32,529 nucleotides of DNA from Kiritimatiellia bacterium. Its GTDB lineage: Bacteria > Verrucomicrobiota > Kiritimatiellia > RFP12 > UBA1067. The position numbers and the translations under genes were made by a program. Under the pieces are notes generated by a model. That model did not search any database and was not told the origin of the DNA. It was given only the letters and a program-made list of their open reading frames with translations. Location of the stretch: contig JAFSTA010000223.1 of the NCBI GenBank assembly GCA_017450695.1, forward strand, positions 1 to 32,529, written 5' to 3'. Below, piece by piece: positions 24,673 through 32,529 of the stretch. The first letter of the stretch is position 1. The number at the start of each line of letters is the position of its first letter.

Positions 24673-24704
24673 AGGGCGTACCGGACGCGAGTCCGGTACG
24701 CCCT
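24673..24704. terminator. Strong hairpin after pnp, possible terminator
   Basis: AGGGCGTACCGGAC (24673-24686) and GTCCGGTACGCCCT (24691-24704) pair perfectly around GCGA. TCTAG (24663-24667) and CTAGA (24711-24715) could extend it. No T-run follows, so it may be a processing or stability element, not an intrinsic terminator. Confidence 0.5.
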
Positions 24705-24756
24705 CCTTGCCTAGAAAGTTAAGCGGGGAGGCGAGAAAGAAGGCAGTAGGGAATAA

Positions 24757-24818
24757 TCGATAGCTATCGACTGCAATCGATTGCACAACCACCCAACCAC
24801 CTAACCACCTAACCACCC
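24757..24818. repeat. Palindrome and AACCACCY octamer array before kdsD
   Basis: TCGATAGCTATCGA (24757-24770) repeats the palindrome at 21916-21929. Four 8-bp units AACCACCC/T follow at 24787-24818 and end about 15 bases before the ribosome site of kdsD. A change in copy number would alter promoter or leader spacing. Confidence 0.75.
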
Positions 24819-24846
24819 AACCCTCAATTCACGGAGAGGATATACA

Positions 24847-25827
24847 ATGGATGACCGGCAGATGATCGAACGCGCCCGTCAGGTGATGGACACGGAAATC
24901 GAGGGACTTCGGCTTTCGCGCGATGCCATGGGCGAAGGGTTCGTCCAGACTGTCCGCCTGTTGTATGATGCCATCGCGGCGGGCGGCAAGATTATCGTCT
25001 CCGGCGTGGGGAAGAATCTCCACATCGCCGAAAAGTTCTCCGCGACGCTTGCCAGCACCGGTTCGATCAGCGTGGTGATGAATCCGATTCAGGCGATGCA
25101 TGGCGATCTCGGCATGGTTGCGGAGAATGACGTGTTGGTGGCCCTCAGCTTCTCCGGCGAATCGGATGAGATTATCAAACTCATTCCCGCCGTGCGGCGG
25201 CTGGGGCTGAAGGTGATCGGCATGGTCGGCAATACGGAGAGTACGCTCGCAAAACTCAGCGATGTCGTGCTTCCCGTCGTGATCGGACAGGAGGCGTGTC
25301 CCTTCGGGATGGCCCCGACAACCAGCACCACCGCCACGCTTGCCGTTGCCGACGCGGTCGCGATGGTTCTCATCGACCTCCATAATTTCCGCAAGGAGAA
25401 TTACGCGCGTCTGCATCCGGCGGGCGCGATCGGGCGCGCGCTCATTCTGCGGGCGCGCGACATCATGCGTACCGGCGTCCACCTGGCGCGGTTGCGCGAG
25501 GACGCTACCGTCATGGACGCGATTCTCGCCATGACGAAGAGCCAATCCGGATCCGCCGTCATCGTCGATGCCGACGGGAAACTCGCCGGCATCTTCACCG
25601 ACGGCGATTTCCGCCGCCACATCTCCACGGGGTTGACCGACCTCCAGACGCCGGTCTCCCAGGTGATGACCCGCAATCCGATTCATGCGCAGGACACGCT
25701 GTTTGCGATGGAAATCCTGCGCATTTTCGAGAAACGCAAAATCGACGATCTGCCGATTGTCGATGCCGACAATACGCTTGTCGGCTGTATCGATATCCAA
25801 GACCTCCCCAAGATGAAAGTGCTCTGA
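24847..25827 (+). CDS. kdsD: Arabinose-5-phosphate isomerase (KdsD/KpsF family)
   Basis: The product is 326 aa. It converts ribulose-5-phosphate to arabinose-5-phosphate, the first step to KDO, which points to a lipopolysaccharide-bearing outer membrane. The SIS domain (about 40-180) contains SGVGKNLHIAEK (the usual form has KSGH; here KNLH), HGDLGM and APTTSTT. It is followed by LHPAGAIGRAL and two CBS domains (about 208-262 and 273-326). A GGAGAGG ribosome site precedes the ATG. It stands alone between repeat-rich gaps. A capsule-linked KpsF role is possible, but no capsule genes are adjacent. Confidence 0.93.
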   Translation: MDDRQMIERARQVMDTEIEGLRLSRDAMGEGFVQTVRLLYDAIAAGGKIIVSGVGKNLHIAEKFSATLASTGSISVVMNPIQAMHGDLGMVAENDVLVALSFSGESDEIIKLIPAVRRLGLKVIGMVGNTESTLAKLSDVVLPVVIGQEACPFGMAPTTSTTATLAVADAVAMVLIDLHNFRKENYARLHPAGAIGRALILRARDIMRTGVHLARLREDATVMDAILAMTKSQSGSAVIVDADGKLAGIFTDGDFRRHISTGLTDLQTPVSQVMTRNPIHAQDTLFAMEILRIFEKRKIDDLPIVDADNTLVGCIDIQDLPKMKVL

Positions 25828-26031
25828 GAGGGCGGGGCGCTTTGCGCCAGCTGAGAGGCTGAGAAGCGGGGGTAGTAGTATCAAGCCAGTAAGTTGTGAG
25901 CTAGTGGTGAGCCTCTGCGCAGCGTCTAGAATGGCTAGAAGCCTAGAACCTCTAGACTACTAGCTAACGGCTGCCACCTACCCGCTACCAGCCAAAACAC
26001 CACCTACCCGCGCGAAGAGCGGGCGGCGGGC
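25828..26031. repeat. Repeat-filled gap after kdsD
   Basis: GGCGC-TTT-GCGCC (25836-25848) with the tail CAGCTGAGAGGCTGAGAAG is the gene-end hairpin also found after pdxA and gpmI. The loop base has changed. Downstream are short repeats built on CTAGAA and CTACCCGCTACC. No gene is seen. Confidence 0.7.
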
Positions 26032-26060
26032 TTGTCAAGCGGTCGATTACTTGGTATCTT
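26032..26060 (+). promoter_or_regulatory. Promoter of rsmE with no room for a leader
   Basis: TTGTCA (26032-26037), 17 bp and TATCTT (26055-26060). The rsmE ATG begins at 26067, where transcription should start, so the message is probably leaderless. Confidence 0.65.
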
Positions 26061-26066
26061 GTGCGC

Positions 26067-26810
26067 ATGAACAGAATCCTTTGGGAAGAGAAAGAGATCT
26101 TGCCGGACGGGAGTGTCCTCCTTACGGACAAACGCGCCGACCACATCCGGAATGTCCTTCACGGTACGCCGGGGCAGACGATTCAAACCGGGACAGTCAA
26201 CGGGCTGGCGGGACATTCGACCATTGTCGAGACGACCGAGCAGTCGGTGCGTCTCCTTCCGTGCCACGAAACACGCGCCGCCGCGCCGTGGCTGGATTTG
26301 ATTCTCGCGTGTCCCCGTCCCAAGGTGATGAAACGGCTTTGGGCGCAACTCGCCGCGTTGGGCGTTCGAAGAATCGCGGTCATCCACGCGGGCAAGGTGG
26401 AGAAGTTTTATTTCAGCAGCCAATGGCTCTCGCCCGAGTCGTATCGCCCGTTGCTTCTCGAAGGACTGCAGCAGGCGGGCACGACCGAAATGCCGGAAGT
26501 CTTTGTCCGTCCCTTGTTCAAGCCGTTCTTCGAGGATGAACTGGACACCCTGTTCCCCGCCGATGTCCGGTTGCTTGCGCATCCCGCGCCTCATCCGAGT
26601 CAAGCGATTGAAATTCCGCCCGATTCCCCCGTTACCCTCGCCATCGGACCGGAAGGCGGATGGACGGAATACGAGCTCCGCCTGTTCCAAGAAAAGGGAT
26701 TTCGGTTTTTCTCGCTTGGTTCCCGCACGTTACGGACGGACACCGCCTGTATCGCACTGATTTCGACGCTGGACTGGATTCGTTCCCGAAAGGAGGAGGT
26801 ACGTCAATGA
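26067..26810 (+). CDS. rsmE: 16S rRNA (uracil-1498-N3)-methyltransferase RsmE
   Basis: The product is a 247-aa SPOUT-fold methyltransferase that modifies U1498 of 16S rRNA. The AdoMet-binding knot motifs are LAIGPEGGWTEYEL (191-204) and LGSRTLRTDTACIAL (217-231; RTDTA where RTETA is common). The N-terminal PUA-like part covers about 1-70. The ATG at 26067 is preferred over a GTG at 26061. The promoter -10 ends six bases before it and no ribosome site is present, which suggests leaderless translation. The stop overlaps the next gene as ATGA. Confidence 0.93.
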   Translation: MNRILWEEKEILPDGSVLLTDKRADHIRNVLHGTPGQTIQTGTVNGLAGHSTIVETTEQSVRLLPCHETRAAAPWLDLILACPRPKVMKRLWAQLAALGVRRIAVIHAGKVEKFYFSSQWLSPESYRPLLLEGLQQAGTTEMPEVFVRPLFKPFFEDELDTLFPADVRLLAHPAPHPSQAIEIPPDSPVTLAIGPEGGWTEYELRLFQEKGFRFFSLGSRTLRTDTACIALISTLDWIRSRKEEVRQ

Positions 26811-27925
26811 GTAGTAACCCGACCGTTTTCGTGACCCGCTGCGACAATTATCAGGAGAGCTTCCCCGACGCTTTCCGCAAGCTGATGGACGCGACCGGCT
26901 GGCTGGATTCGATGTCGTTGCGCGGGAAACGCGTTCTGATCAAGCCGAACCTGCTGACGGACCGGAAGCCGGAACAGGCGGTAACCACGCACCCTGCCGT
27001 GTTGCGCCAGACCATCCGATTCCTGAAAGAGGCGGGCGTCGGCCGTATCTGCGTGGGGGACAGTCCCGCCAGCACCGCCAACCTGCAAGCCGTGCTGGAT
27101 CTGTCGGGGATCGGTGAGGTTTGCCGCGAAGAGGATGTCGAGATCGTTCGGTTTGAGCAGACGCCGCCGGTTCAACTGGAACGCAACGGGTTTTCCTTCA
27201 CCCTTTCCCAAGCCGTGCTGGACGCCGAGTGGATCGTCAATCTCCCCAAGGTGAAAAGCCACTCCCTGACCCTGTTGACGGCGGCTGTCAAAAACCTCTA
27301 CGGCGCCGTGCCGGGGTACACCAAAACGCACCTTCACCGTTGTTATCCCAAGCCGAACCTCTTCGGGAAACTCCTGCAGACGATCTGGGAGGTCCTGCCC
27401 CCCGTTCTTTCGATCGCCGACGGCGTGGTCGGCATGGAAGGGCAGGGACCCGCGAACGGGAAACCCGTGCCGCTCGGATTCCTTGCGGCGTCCGCCGACG
27501 CCTATGCGCTCGACAACTGGCTCTGCGAGACCTTGCACATCAACCGTTCCCGCGTACCTTATCTGCGTGACTTGGATGAAACCCACACGCCCGTTGTAGA
27601 AGGGGATCAGATCCAGGTCGATTCATTTGAGATTCCGTCCGGCGCACACTTGCTCAACCTCCTGCCGGAATGGTTCGTCCATCTGGCGGGCAGGATTCTT
27701 TGGGTGAATCCGGCGTTCGATCCCTCGCGCTGCATCGCGTGCGGTCAATGTGTAAAAGCCTGTCCGATGAAAGCGCTGACGATTCCCGTTGGACAGAAGA
27801 TTCCGCGCCTCGACCGACACAACTGCATCGGATGCGCCTGCTGTCACGAAATCTGTCCGCGCGGCGCGATCCACATGACCCAGTCCGGCATCCTGCGCAT
27901 GATGAAAGTCTTCAAGGGCCTGTAG
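26807..27925 (+). CDS. DUF362 protein with two 4Fe-4S ferredoxin clusters
   Basis: The product is 372 aa. The N-terminal part (about 40-270) is a DUF362 domain (KRVLIKPNLL; VNLPKVKSHSLTLLTAAVKN). The C-terminus is a two-cluster ferredoxin with cysteines at 309, 312, 315 and 319, then 340, 343, 346 and 350. The biochemical role of this family is not established; a redox function is inferred from the clusters. The start overlaps the rsmE stop (ATGA) and has a very strong AAAGGAGGAGGT six bases upstream, unlike leaderless rsmE. No signal peptide is seen. The stop TAG lies in the first bases of the 80-bp repeat (27921-28000). Confidence 0.9.
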   Translation: MSSNPTVFVTRCDNYQESFPDAFRKLMDATGWLDSMSLRGKRVLIKPNLLTDRKPEQAVTTHPAVLRQTIRFLKEAGVGRICVGDSPASTANLQAVLDLSGIGEVCREEDVEIVRFEQTPPVQLERNGFSFTLSQAVLDAEWIVNLPKVKSHSLTLLTAAVKNLYGAVPGYTKTHLHRCYPKPNLFGKLLQTIWEVLPPVLSIADGVVGMEGQGPANGKPVPLGFLAASADAYALDNWLCETLHINRSRVPYLRDLDETHTPVVEGDQIQVDSFEIPSGAHLLNLLPEWFVHLAGRILWVNPAFDPSRCIACGQCVKACPMKALTIPVGQKIPRLDRHNCIGCACCHEICPRGAIHMTQSGILRMMKVFKGL

Positions 27926-28000
27926 GGGCGGCGCCGCGCGCCGCCAACTGCGAAGCGGTGCCATTCGGGAAAGCGGCACTCCTGCCGCTTCATTCTGTTC
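27921..28000 (+). repeat. 80-bp gene-end repeat, copy B
   Basis: It is the partner of 15632-15711. It supplies the stop codon of the DUF362 gene (TAG 27923-27925). It starts with a very GC-rich hairpin (GGCGGCGCCGCGCGCCGCC, 27928-27946). Confidence 0.75.
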
Positions 28001-28171
28001 GAGTGCTTCTCCGACGCGGCTCCATCGCCAGCGGAAAAGGAATCCTGATGTTTTCAAAAATTCAGCTTGCCAAAGGGAACGGAAAAGGCAAAAATAGACC
28101 TTAACAGAATGAGGGAGGGCGGAAGTCTTCGCGCGTTTGCGGGACACCTTCCAACAGAAAGGTTTCGTCGT

Positions 28172-28609
28172 ATGAAAATTCATCAGCTTTCGATCTTTTT
28201 GGAGAACAAGCCTGGTCATCTTCAGGCAATCTGCCAGGCGTTGGCAGACGCGCAGATCAACATCGTGACGCTTTCGCTGGCGGATACGCAGCAGTTCGGC
28301 ATCGTCCGGCTGATCGTGGAGGACTGGCAGAAGGCGAAAGAGGTTCTCTCCGGCGCCGGATACGCGGTCAACATCCGCGAGGTGGTCGCGGCCACGGTTC
28401 CCGACAAGCCGGGCGGCATGGTGGAAATCCTGAAGGCGATCGGTACGGCGGGCGTGAACATCGAGTACATGTACGCATTCGCCAACCGCAGCAAGGAAGA
28501 GGCGATTCTCGTCTTCCGCTTCCAGGATGCGGATGCGGCGATCGCGGCCCTGCAAAAGGCCGGACGCGAAGTCCTGAGCGAAGAATCCCTCTTCTCGCTT
28601 TCCAAGTAG
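28172..28609 (+). CDS. Tandem ACT-domain protein
   Basis: The product is 145 aa made of two ACT domains (about 1-66 and 72-141). Both have the usual start: LSIFLENKPGHLQAICQALA and VPDKPGGMVEILKAIGTAGV. ACT domains bind small ligands, often amino acids; no catalytic domain is attached. Stand-alone tandem ACT proteins often sit near phenylacetate-CoA-ligase or amino-acid genes, but none is adjacent here. The ATG at 28172 follows AGAAAGG by about nine bases. In-frame sequence upstream from 28067 has no family similarity. A weak promoter (TTGCCA 28067-28072, then AAAAAT) may drive it. Confidence 0.9.
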   Translation: MKIHQLSIFLENKPGHLQAICQALADAQINIVTLSLADTQQFGIVRLIVEDWQKAKEVLSGAGYAVNIREVVAATVPDKPGGMVEILKAIGTAGVNIEYMYAFANRSKEEAILVFRFQDADAAIAALQKAGREVLSEESLFSLSK

Positions 28610-28613
28610 GCGG

Positions 28614-28704
28614 GGCGGCTGTCGCCGCCAGCGGGGAAGCTGAAAGGCTGAGAAGCGGGGAAGCTGAGAGGCTGAGAAGCGGGGAAGCTGAAAGGCTGAG
28701 AGGC
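28614..28704 (+). repeat. Gene-end hairpin and three 24-bp tandem repeats
   Basis: GGCGGC-TGTC-GCCGCC (28614-28629) starts four bases after the ACT gene stop. Three 24-bp units (GGGGAAGCTGARAGGCTGAG plus ARGC) follow at 28633-28656, 28657-28680 and 28681-28704. The wording is related to the octamers after pdxA. Confidence 0.85.
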
Positions 28705-28713
28705 GGGAGTGTA

Positions 28714-28848
28714 TAAGTGGCGGCTGCGCCGCCTAAGTGGGGCTGGTGCCTAAGCGGGGCTGGCGCCCCTAAGTGGCCTTGCGGCCTAAGTGGGGCTGGC
28801 GCCCCTAAGTGGCCTTGCGGCTTAAGTGGGGCTGGTGCCGCTAAGTTG
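28714..28848 (+). repeat. TAAGT mini-hairpin array, long copy (7 units)
   Basis: Units of 17-20 bp begin at 28714, 28734, 28751, 28770, 28787, 28806 and 28823, closed by TAAGTTG (28842-28848). Each has TAAG(T/C) plus a small stem. Stem sequences differ between units (GGCGGC..GCCGCC, GGGGC..GCCCC, GGCC..GGCC), but most remain self-complementary. No spacers are present. Confidence 0.85.
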
Positions 28849-28912
28849 ATTTGGCTGAGTGGCCGGACCGGTAGGGTTTTGCCACGCGCTTCCCTCAGCG
28901 CGGAAAATCGCT

Positions 28913-28950
28913 AAAAAAACGCGGACGCAATTTCTTGCGTCCGCGTTTTT
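28913..28950. terminator. Bidirectional intrinsic terminator
   Basis: ACGCGGACGCAA (28919-28930) and TTGCGTCCGCGT (28935-28946) pair perfectly around TTTC. There are seven A on the left and five T on the right. It ends the chaperone operon on the - strand (long T-run in that direction) and the ACT gene on the + strand. Confidence 0.9.
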
Positions 28951-28981
28951 GTTTACCGCCTGTTCGCGGCAACGGTAGCGC

Positions 28982-30607
28982 TTACATTCCCATTTCCGGA
29001 TTCGGAGCGGGGGCGGCCTTCTTCTCTTCCGGGATCTCCGTGACCATGCACTCGGTCGTGAGGAGCAGTCCGGCGATCGAAGCGGCGTTCTGCAGCGCGC
29101 TGCGCGTGACCTTGGCGGGATCGAGGACACCGGCCTTGACCAGATCCTCGTAGGTGCCCGTGGCGACGTTGTAGCCGTTGGAACCCTTGGCGTTCTTCAC
29201 GTTCTCGACGATCAGAGCGGCCTCAAGACCGGCGTTGGAGACCAGCGTACGGAGCGGGGCTTCCAGGCAGCGGGAGATGATATCGAAACCGATCTTCTCG
29301 TCGCCGACAGCCGCTTCCTTCGCGGTCTCGACGGCCTTCTGGCAGCGGATGAGCGCCACGCCGCCACCGGCGACGATGCCCTCTTCCACGGCGGCGCGCG
29401 TCGCATGCAGCGCGTCGTCCACGCGATCCTTCTTCTCCTTCATCTCGGCTTCCGTCGCGGCACCGACCTTCAGCACGGCCACGCCACCGGCGAGCTTCGC
29501 CAGACGTTCCTGCAGCTTCTCGCGGTCATAGTCGGAGGTCGTGGTCTCGATCTCCTTCTTGATCGTCGCGACACGGCCCTGGATTTCGGAGGACTTGCCG
29601 CCGCCTTCCACGATCGTGGTGTTATCCTTGGTGATCGTCACCTTCTTGCAGGTGCCGAGCATATCGAGCGTCACGTTCTCCAGCTTCGTGCCGAGGTCTT
29701 CGGTAATGACCTTGCCGCCGGTCAGAATCGCGATATCCTGCAACATCGCCTTCCGGCGATCGCCGAATCCCGGAGCCTTGACAGCTGCGATCTGCAGCGT
29801 GCCGCGCAGCTTGTTCACGACGAGCGTCGCCAGAGCTTCGCCCTCGACATCCTCGGCGATGATCAACAGCGGCTTGCCAGACTTCGCGACATTCTGCAGC
29901 AGAGGCAGCATATCGTTCAGGTTGGAGATCTTCTTCTCGTTGATGAGGAGGTACGGATTCTCGAGCACGCACTCCATGTCTTCGGGATTCGTCACGAAGT
30001 ACGGGGAGAGGTAACCCTTGTCAAACTGCATACCTTCGACGACGTCCAAGGTCGTCTCCAGCGTCTTCGCCTCTTCGACCGTGATGGTGCCGTCCTTGCC
30101 GACCTTGTCCATCGCGTCGGCGATCAGCTTGCCGATGCTGGCGTCGCCGTTCGCGGAGATGGCCGCGACCTTCTCGATCTCGGAAGCGTCCTTGACCTTC
30201 TTGGCCTGCTTCGCGATCGCCTCGACGACGGCGGCGGTGGCCTTGTCGATGCCGCGGCGGATTGCCATCGGGTTGGCGCCGGCGGTGATGTTCTTCAGAC
30301 CTTCGCGGTAGATCGCCTCGGCGAGCAGGGTCGCGGTGGTCGTGCCGTCACCGGCGATGTCGTTCGTCTTCGAAGCGACTTCGCGCACCATCTGGGCGCC
30401 CATGTTCTCGAACGGATCAGGAAGGTCGATTTCCTTCGCGACGGTCACGCCGTCCTTGGTGATCTGCGGGGAACCGAATTTCTTGTCCAGGATCACATTG
30501 CGTCCGCCCGGTCCCAACGTGGACGAGACGGCTCTCGACAGTTTGGAAACGCCGGCCAAGATCTTCTGGCGGGCATCCGCTTCGTACATCATCTGTTTCG
30601 CTGCCAT
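28982..30607 (-). CDS. groL: Chaperonin GroEL (60 kDa)
   Basis: The product is a 541-aa group I chaperonin forming the ATP-driven folding double ring with GroES. Typical segments are present: [19 protein letters not shown] (29-47), the nucleotide motif AGDGTTTAT, and [12 protein letters not shown] in the equatorial domain. It ends in a short PEMGM tail, not the long GGM repeats of many GroELs. AGGAG lies about ten bases before the ATG. It follows groS by 43 bp on the same strand and is closed by the terminator at 28913-28950. Confidence 0.98.
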   Translation of the reverse strand: MAAKQMMYEADARQKILAGVSKLSRAVSSTLGPGGRNVILDKKFGSPQITKDGVTVAKEIDLPDPFENMGAQMVREVASKTNDIAGDGTTTATLLAEAIYREGLKNITAGANPMAIRRGIDKATAAVVEAIAKQAKKVKDASEIEKVAAISANGDASIGKLIADAMDKVGKDGTITVEEAKTLETTLDVVEGMQFDKGYLSPYFVTNPEDMECVLENPYLLINEKKISNLNDMLPLLQNVAKSGKPLLIIAEDVEGEALATLVVNKLRGTLQIAAVKAPGFGDRRKAMLQDIAILTGGKVITEDLGTKLENVTLDMLGTCKKVTITKDNTTIVEGGGKSSEIQGRVATIKKEIETTTSDYDREKLQERLAKLAGGVAVLKVGAATEAEMKEKKDRVDDALHATRAAVEEGIVAGGGVALIRCQKAVETAKEAAVGDEKIGFDIISRCLEAPLRTLVSNAGLEAALIVENVKNAKGSNGYNVATGTYEDLVKAGVLDPAKVTRSALQNAASIAGLLLTTECMVTEIPEEKKAAPAPNPEMGM

Positions 30608-30650
30608 AACTCAACAACTCCTTTTCTGAAAACGTTACCTTGTGAAACCC

Positions 30651-30947
30651 TTACTCGATCACGCCGAGCAAATCCTCTTCGCGGACGAGCTGGTAGGTCT
30701 TGTCCCCGATCTTGACTTCCGTGCCGCCGTACTTCGGCAGCAGAACCGCGTCGCCGACCTTGACGTCGAAGGCGATCTCTTTGCCATCGTCATCGCGCTT
30801 CTTGCCGATCGCGATCACTTTGCCCTCCATGGGCTTCTCCTTGGCGGTGTCAGGGATGTAAATCCCTCCCTTGATCTCCTCTTTGACCTCTTTCGGCTCG
30901 ACCAGCACGCGCGCTCCGAGCGGACGAATCTTTGTCTCTTTCGCCAT
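30651..30947 (-). CDS. groS: Co-chaperonin GroES (10 kDa)
   Basis: The product is 98 aa, the lid of the GroEL cage. It has the family start ([12 protein letters not shown]), the mobile-loop segment ([17 protein letters not shown]) and the late [27 protein letters not shown] region. AAGGAG lies nine bases before the ATG. It sits between dnaK (109 bp upstream) and groL. No CIRCE heat-shock operator is visible in the gap before it. Confidence 0.98.
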   Translation of the reverse strand: MAKETKIRPLGARVLVEPKEVKEEIKGGIYIPDTAKEKPMEGKVIAIGKKRDDDGKEIAFDVKVGDAVLLPKYGGTEVKIGDKTYQLVREEDLLGVIE

Positions 30948-31013
30948 TTTGTTTTCTCCTTACCTTGTCGTGTTGCGGCGGACTGGCTACCGCCTTGTGA
31001 AGTGGGGTCCGCA

Positions 31014-31041
31014 GGATTCCGGATCACCTTCACCGGAATCC
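31014..31041. other. Hairpin between dnaK and groS
   Basis: GGATTCCGG (31014-31022) and CCGGAATCC (31033-31041) are perfect 9-bp arms with a 10-base loop, 15 bases after the dnaK stop. No T-run follows in the - direction, so it is more likely an RNA-processing or attenuation element than a full terminator. Confidence 0.5.
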
Positions 31042-31056
31042 CGCGGATCGAAACCG

Positions 31057-32529
31057 TTACTTCTCCATCGTGAAATCTGCGTCGATCACGTCATCCTTCT
31101 TGCCCGCGTCGGACTTCGGTTCCTCATGCGGGGGAGGCGGGGGCTGCTGCCCGGCGGCACCGGCCTGTTGTCCGGCCTGCTGGCTGTACATGCCCTTCGT
31201 GACGTTATCGAGGATCGAGGTGAGCGCCTCCTGCTTCGCCTTGATCTCGTCGATCGGGGCGTTCGCCTTCAGCGCGTCCTTCAGGTCGGAGACGGCCTTC
31301 TCCACCGAGGACTTCACGTCCGCCGGGATCTTGTCGCCGTTCTCCTTGATCAGCGTCTCGCAACGGAAGCAGAGGGCGTCCGCGTTGTTGCGGGTCTCAA
31401 CCTCCTCGCCGCGCTTCTTGTCCTCCTGCGCGTGGAGCTCCGCGTCCTTGCGCATCCGCTCGATCTCCTCCTTGGAGAGACCGCTGGAGGCCGTGATCGT
31501 GATCTTCTGCGCCTTGCCGGTACCCAGGTCCTTCGCGCTCACGTTGAGGATGCCGTTGGCGTCGATATCGAACGTGACCTCGATCTGCGGGCGTCCGCGC
31601 GGGGCGGGCGGGATGCCGTCCAGCTGGAAGTTGCCGATCATCTTGTTGTCGTTGGCGAACTTGCGCTCGCCCTGCAGCACCTTGATATCCACGGAGGGCT
31701 GGTTGTCGGCGGCCGTCGAGAAGATCTCGCTCTTCTTGGTCGGGATCGTCGTGTTGCGTTCGATGAGCGGGGTCATCACGCCGCCCAGCGTCTCGATGCC
31801 GAGCGTCAGCGGGGTCACGTCGAGCAACAGCACGTCCTTGACCTCTCCCTTCAGGATGCCGCCCTGGATCGCCGCGCCGATGGAGACCACCTCGTCCGGG
31901 TTGACGCCCTTGTGCGGTTCCTTGCTGAACAGCTTCTCGGCCTGCTTCTGGATGCGCGGCATACGCGTCTGGCCGCCGACGAGCACCACCTCGTCCACGG
32001 TGCTAAGCTGCGCGTCGGCAAGGCACTTGCGGCAGGGATCCGCCGTGCGCTCGACGGTCGCGTCGGTCAGCTGCTCCAGCATGGCGCGGGTCAACGTCTT
32101 GGTCAGGTGCTTCGGGCCGGTCTGGTCCGCCGTGATGAACGGCAGGTTGATCTCGCTCGTCTGCGCGGTGCTGAGTTCGCACTTCGCCTTTTCGGCGGCC
32201 TCCTTCAGACGCTGCAGGGCCATGATGTCCTTGCTGAGGTCAAGACCGTTGTTCTCGCGCTTGAAGTCGTCGATCAGCCAGTTCATGATGATCTGGTCGA
32301 GGTCGTCGCCGCCGAGGTGCGTGTCGCCGTTCGTCGCCTTCACCTCGAAGACGCCGTCGCCGATATCCAGAATCGAAATATCGAAGGTGCCGCCGCCGAA
32401 GTCGTACACCGCGATCTTCTCGTTCTTCTTCTTGTCCAGTCCGTAGGCCAGCGAGGCGGCGGTCGGCTCGTTCACGATACGCAGCACGTCCAGGCCCGCG
32501 ATGCGCCCGGCGTCCTTCGTCGCCTGACG
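31057..32529 (-). CDS. dnaK: Chaperone DnaK (Hsp70), 5' end outside the window
   Basis: The visible part is 490 codons. It enters in frame at the window edge as [25 protein letters not shown] (read in parts), so about the first 150 residues of the ATPase domain lie outside. Seen: the [11 protein letters not shown] and [10 protein letters not shown] nucleotide-binding motifs, [14 protein letters not shown], the linker [15 protein letters not shown], the substrate-binding domain and helical lid. The tail is rich in Q/G/P and ends [11 protein letters not shown]. It is the first gene of a dnaK-groS-groL run on the - strand; any promoter would lie outside the window. No truncation or frameshift is seen within the visible part. 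Confidence 0.97.
   Translation of the reverse strand, partial: RQATKDAGRIAGLDVLRIVNEPTAASLAYGLDKKKNEKIAVYDFGGGTFDISILDIGDGVFEVKATNGDTHLGGDDLDQIIMNWLIDDFKRENNGLDLSKDIMALQRLKEAAEKAKCELSTAQTSEINLPFITADQTGPKHLTKTLTRAMLEQLTDATVERTADPCRKCLADAQLSTVDEVVLVGGQTRMPRIQKQAEKLFSKEPHKGVNPDEVVSIGAAIQGGILKGEVKDVLLLDVTPLTLGIETLGGVMTPLIERNTTIPTKKSEIFSTAADNQPSVDIKVLQGERKFANDNKMIGNFQLDGIPPAPRGRPQIEVTFDIDANGILNVSAKDLGTGKAQKITITASSGLSKEEIERMRKDAELHAQEDKKRGEEVETRNNADALCFRCETLIKENGDKIPADVKSSVEKAVSDLKDALKANAPIDEIKAKQEALTSILDNVTKGMYSQQAGQQAGAAGQQPPPPPHEEPKSDAGKKDDVIDADFTMEK

Noticed and set aside
28714-28848. CRISPR array
   Set aside because: Units are 17-20 bp, adjoin without spacers, and each is itself a hairpin.
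29405-32446. Long + strand open frames opposite groL and dnaK
   Set aside because: They are antisense shadows of highly conserved chaperone genes.

Overview
The window is about 32.5 kb of GC-rich bacterial chromosome. It suggests a Gram-negative organism, because it carries a KDO-pathway arabinose-5-phosphate isomerase. A member of the PVC group (Verrucomicrobiota/Kiritimatiellota-like) is my best guess, from gene content and the style of the intergenic repeats; this is inference and I could not run a phylogeny. No rRNA, tRNA or CRISPR array was recognised.

Region 1 (1-1081) has no confident gene. It starts with degenerate direct and inverted repeats (35-338). Then comes a stretch (572-848) in which several helices can be drawn one after another, ending in a hairpin that would cover a Shine-Dalgarno sequence in front of a possible 63-codon ORF (856-1047). 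This looks like a structured 5' leader for the defence operon downstream.

Region 2 (1082-15615) is a type I-like BREX phage-defence operon on the + strand: brxA, brxB, brxC, pglX, an inserted Y1 (HUH, RAYT-like) transposase gene, pglZ and a brxL-type gene. The genes overlap or nearly touch. Three things are unusual. The last gene keeps the BrxL AAA+ core, but where I expect the Lon-protease-like domain it has a MIT_C/phospholipase-D-like domain and a C-terminal ASCH domain. The transposase gene is translationally coupled to pglZ. REP-like palindromes lie inside both pglX and the transposase gene. The putative target-recognition part of pglX has clearly lower GC than its flanks.

Region 3 (16085-28609) is housekeeping: nagB, a small glycogen-binding-domain protein, pdxA, alr, a SmtB-type ArsR repressor (- strand), gpmI, rpsO-pnp, kdsD, rsmE with an overlapping DUF362/ferredoxin gene, and a tandem ACT-domain gene. 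The gaps hold short octamer repeats, arrays of mini-hairpins, and a hairpin family that sits just after stop codons. Several promoters share a TTGxCx - 17/18 bp - (GG)TATCNT pattern.

Region 4 (28913-32529, - strand) is a chaperone cluster read dnaK (5' end outside the window), groS, groL, closed by a bidirectional terminator.
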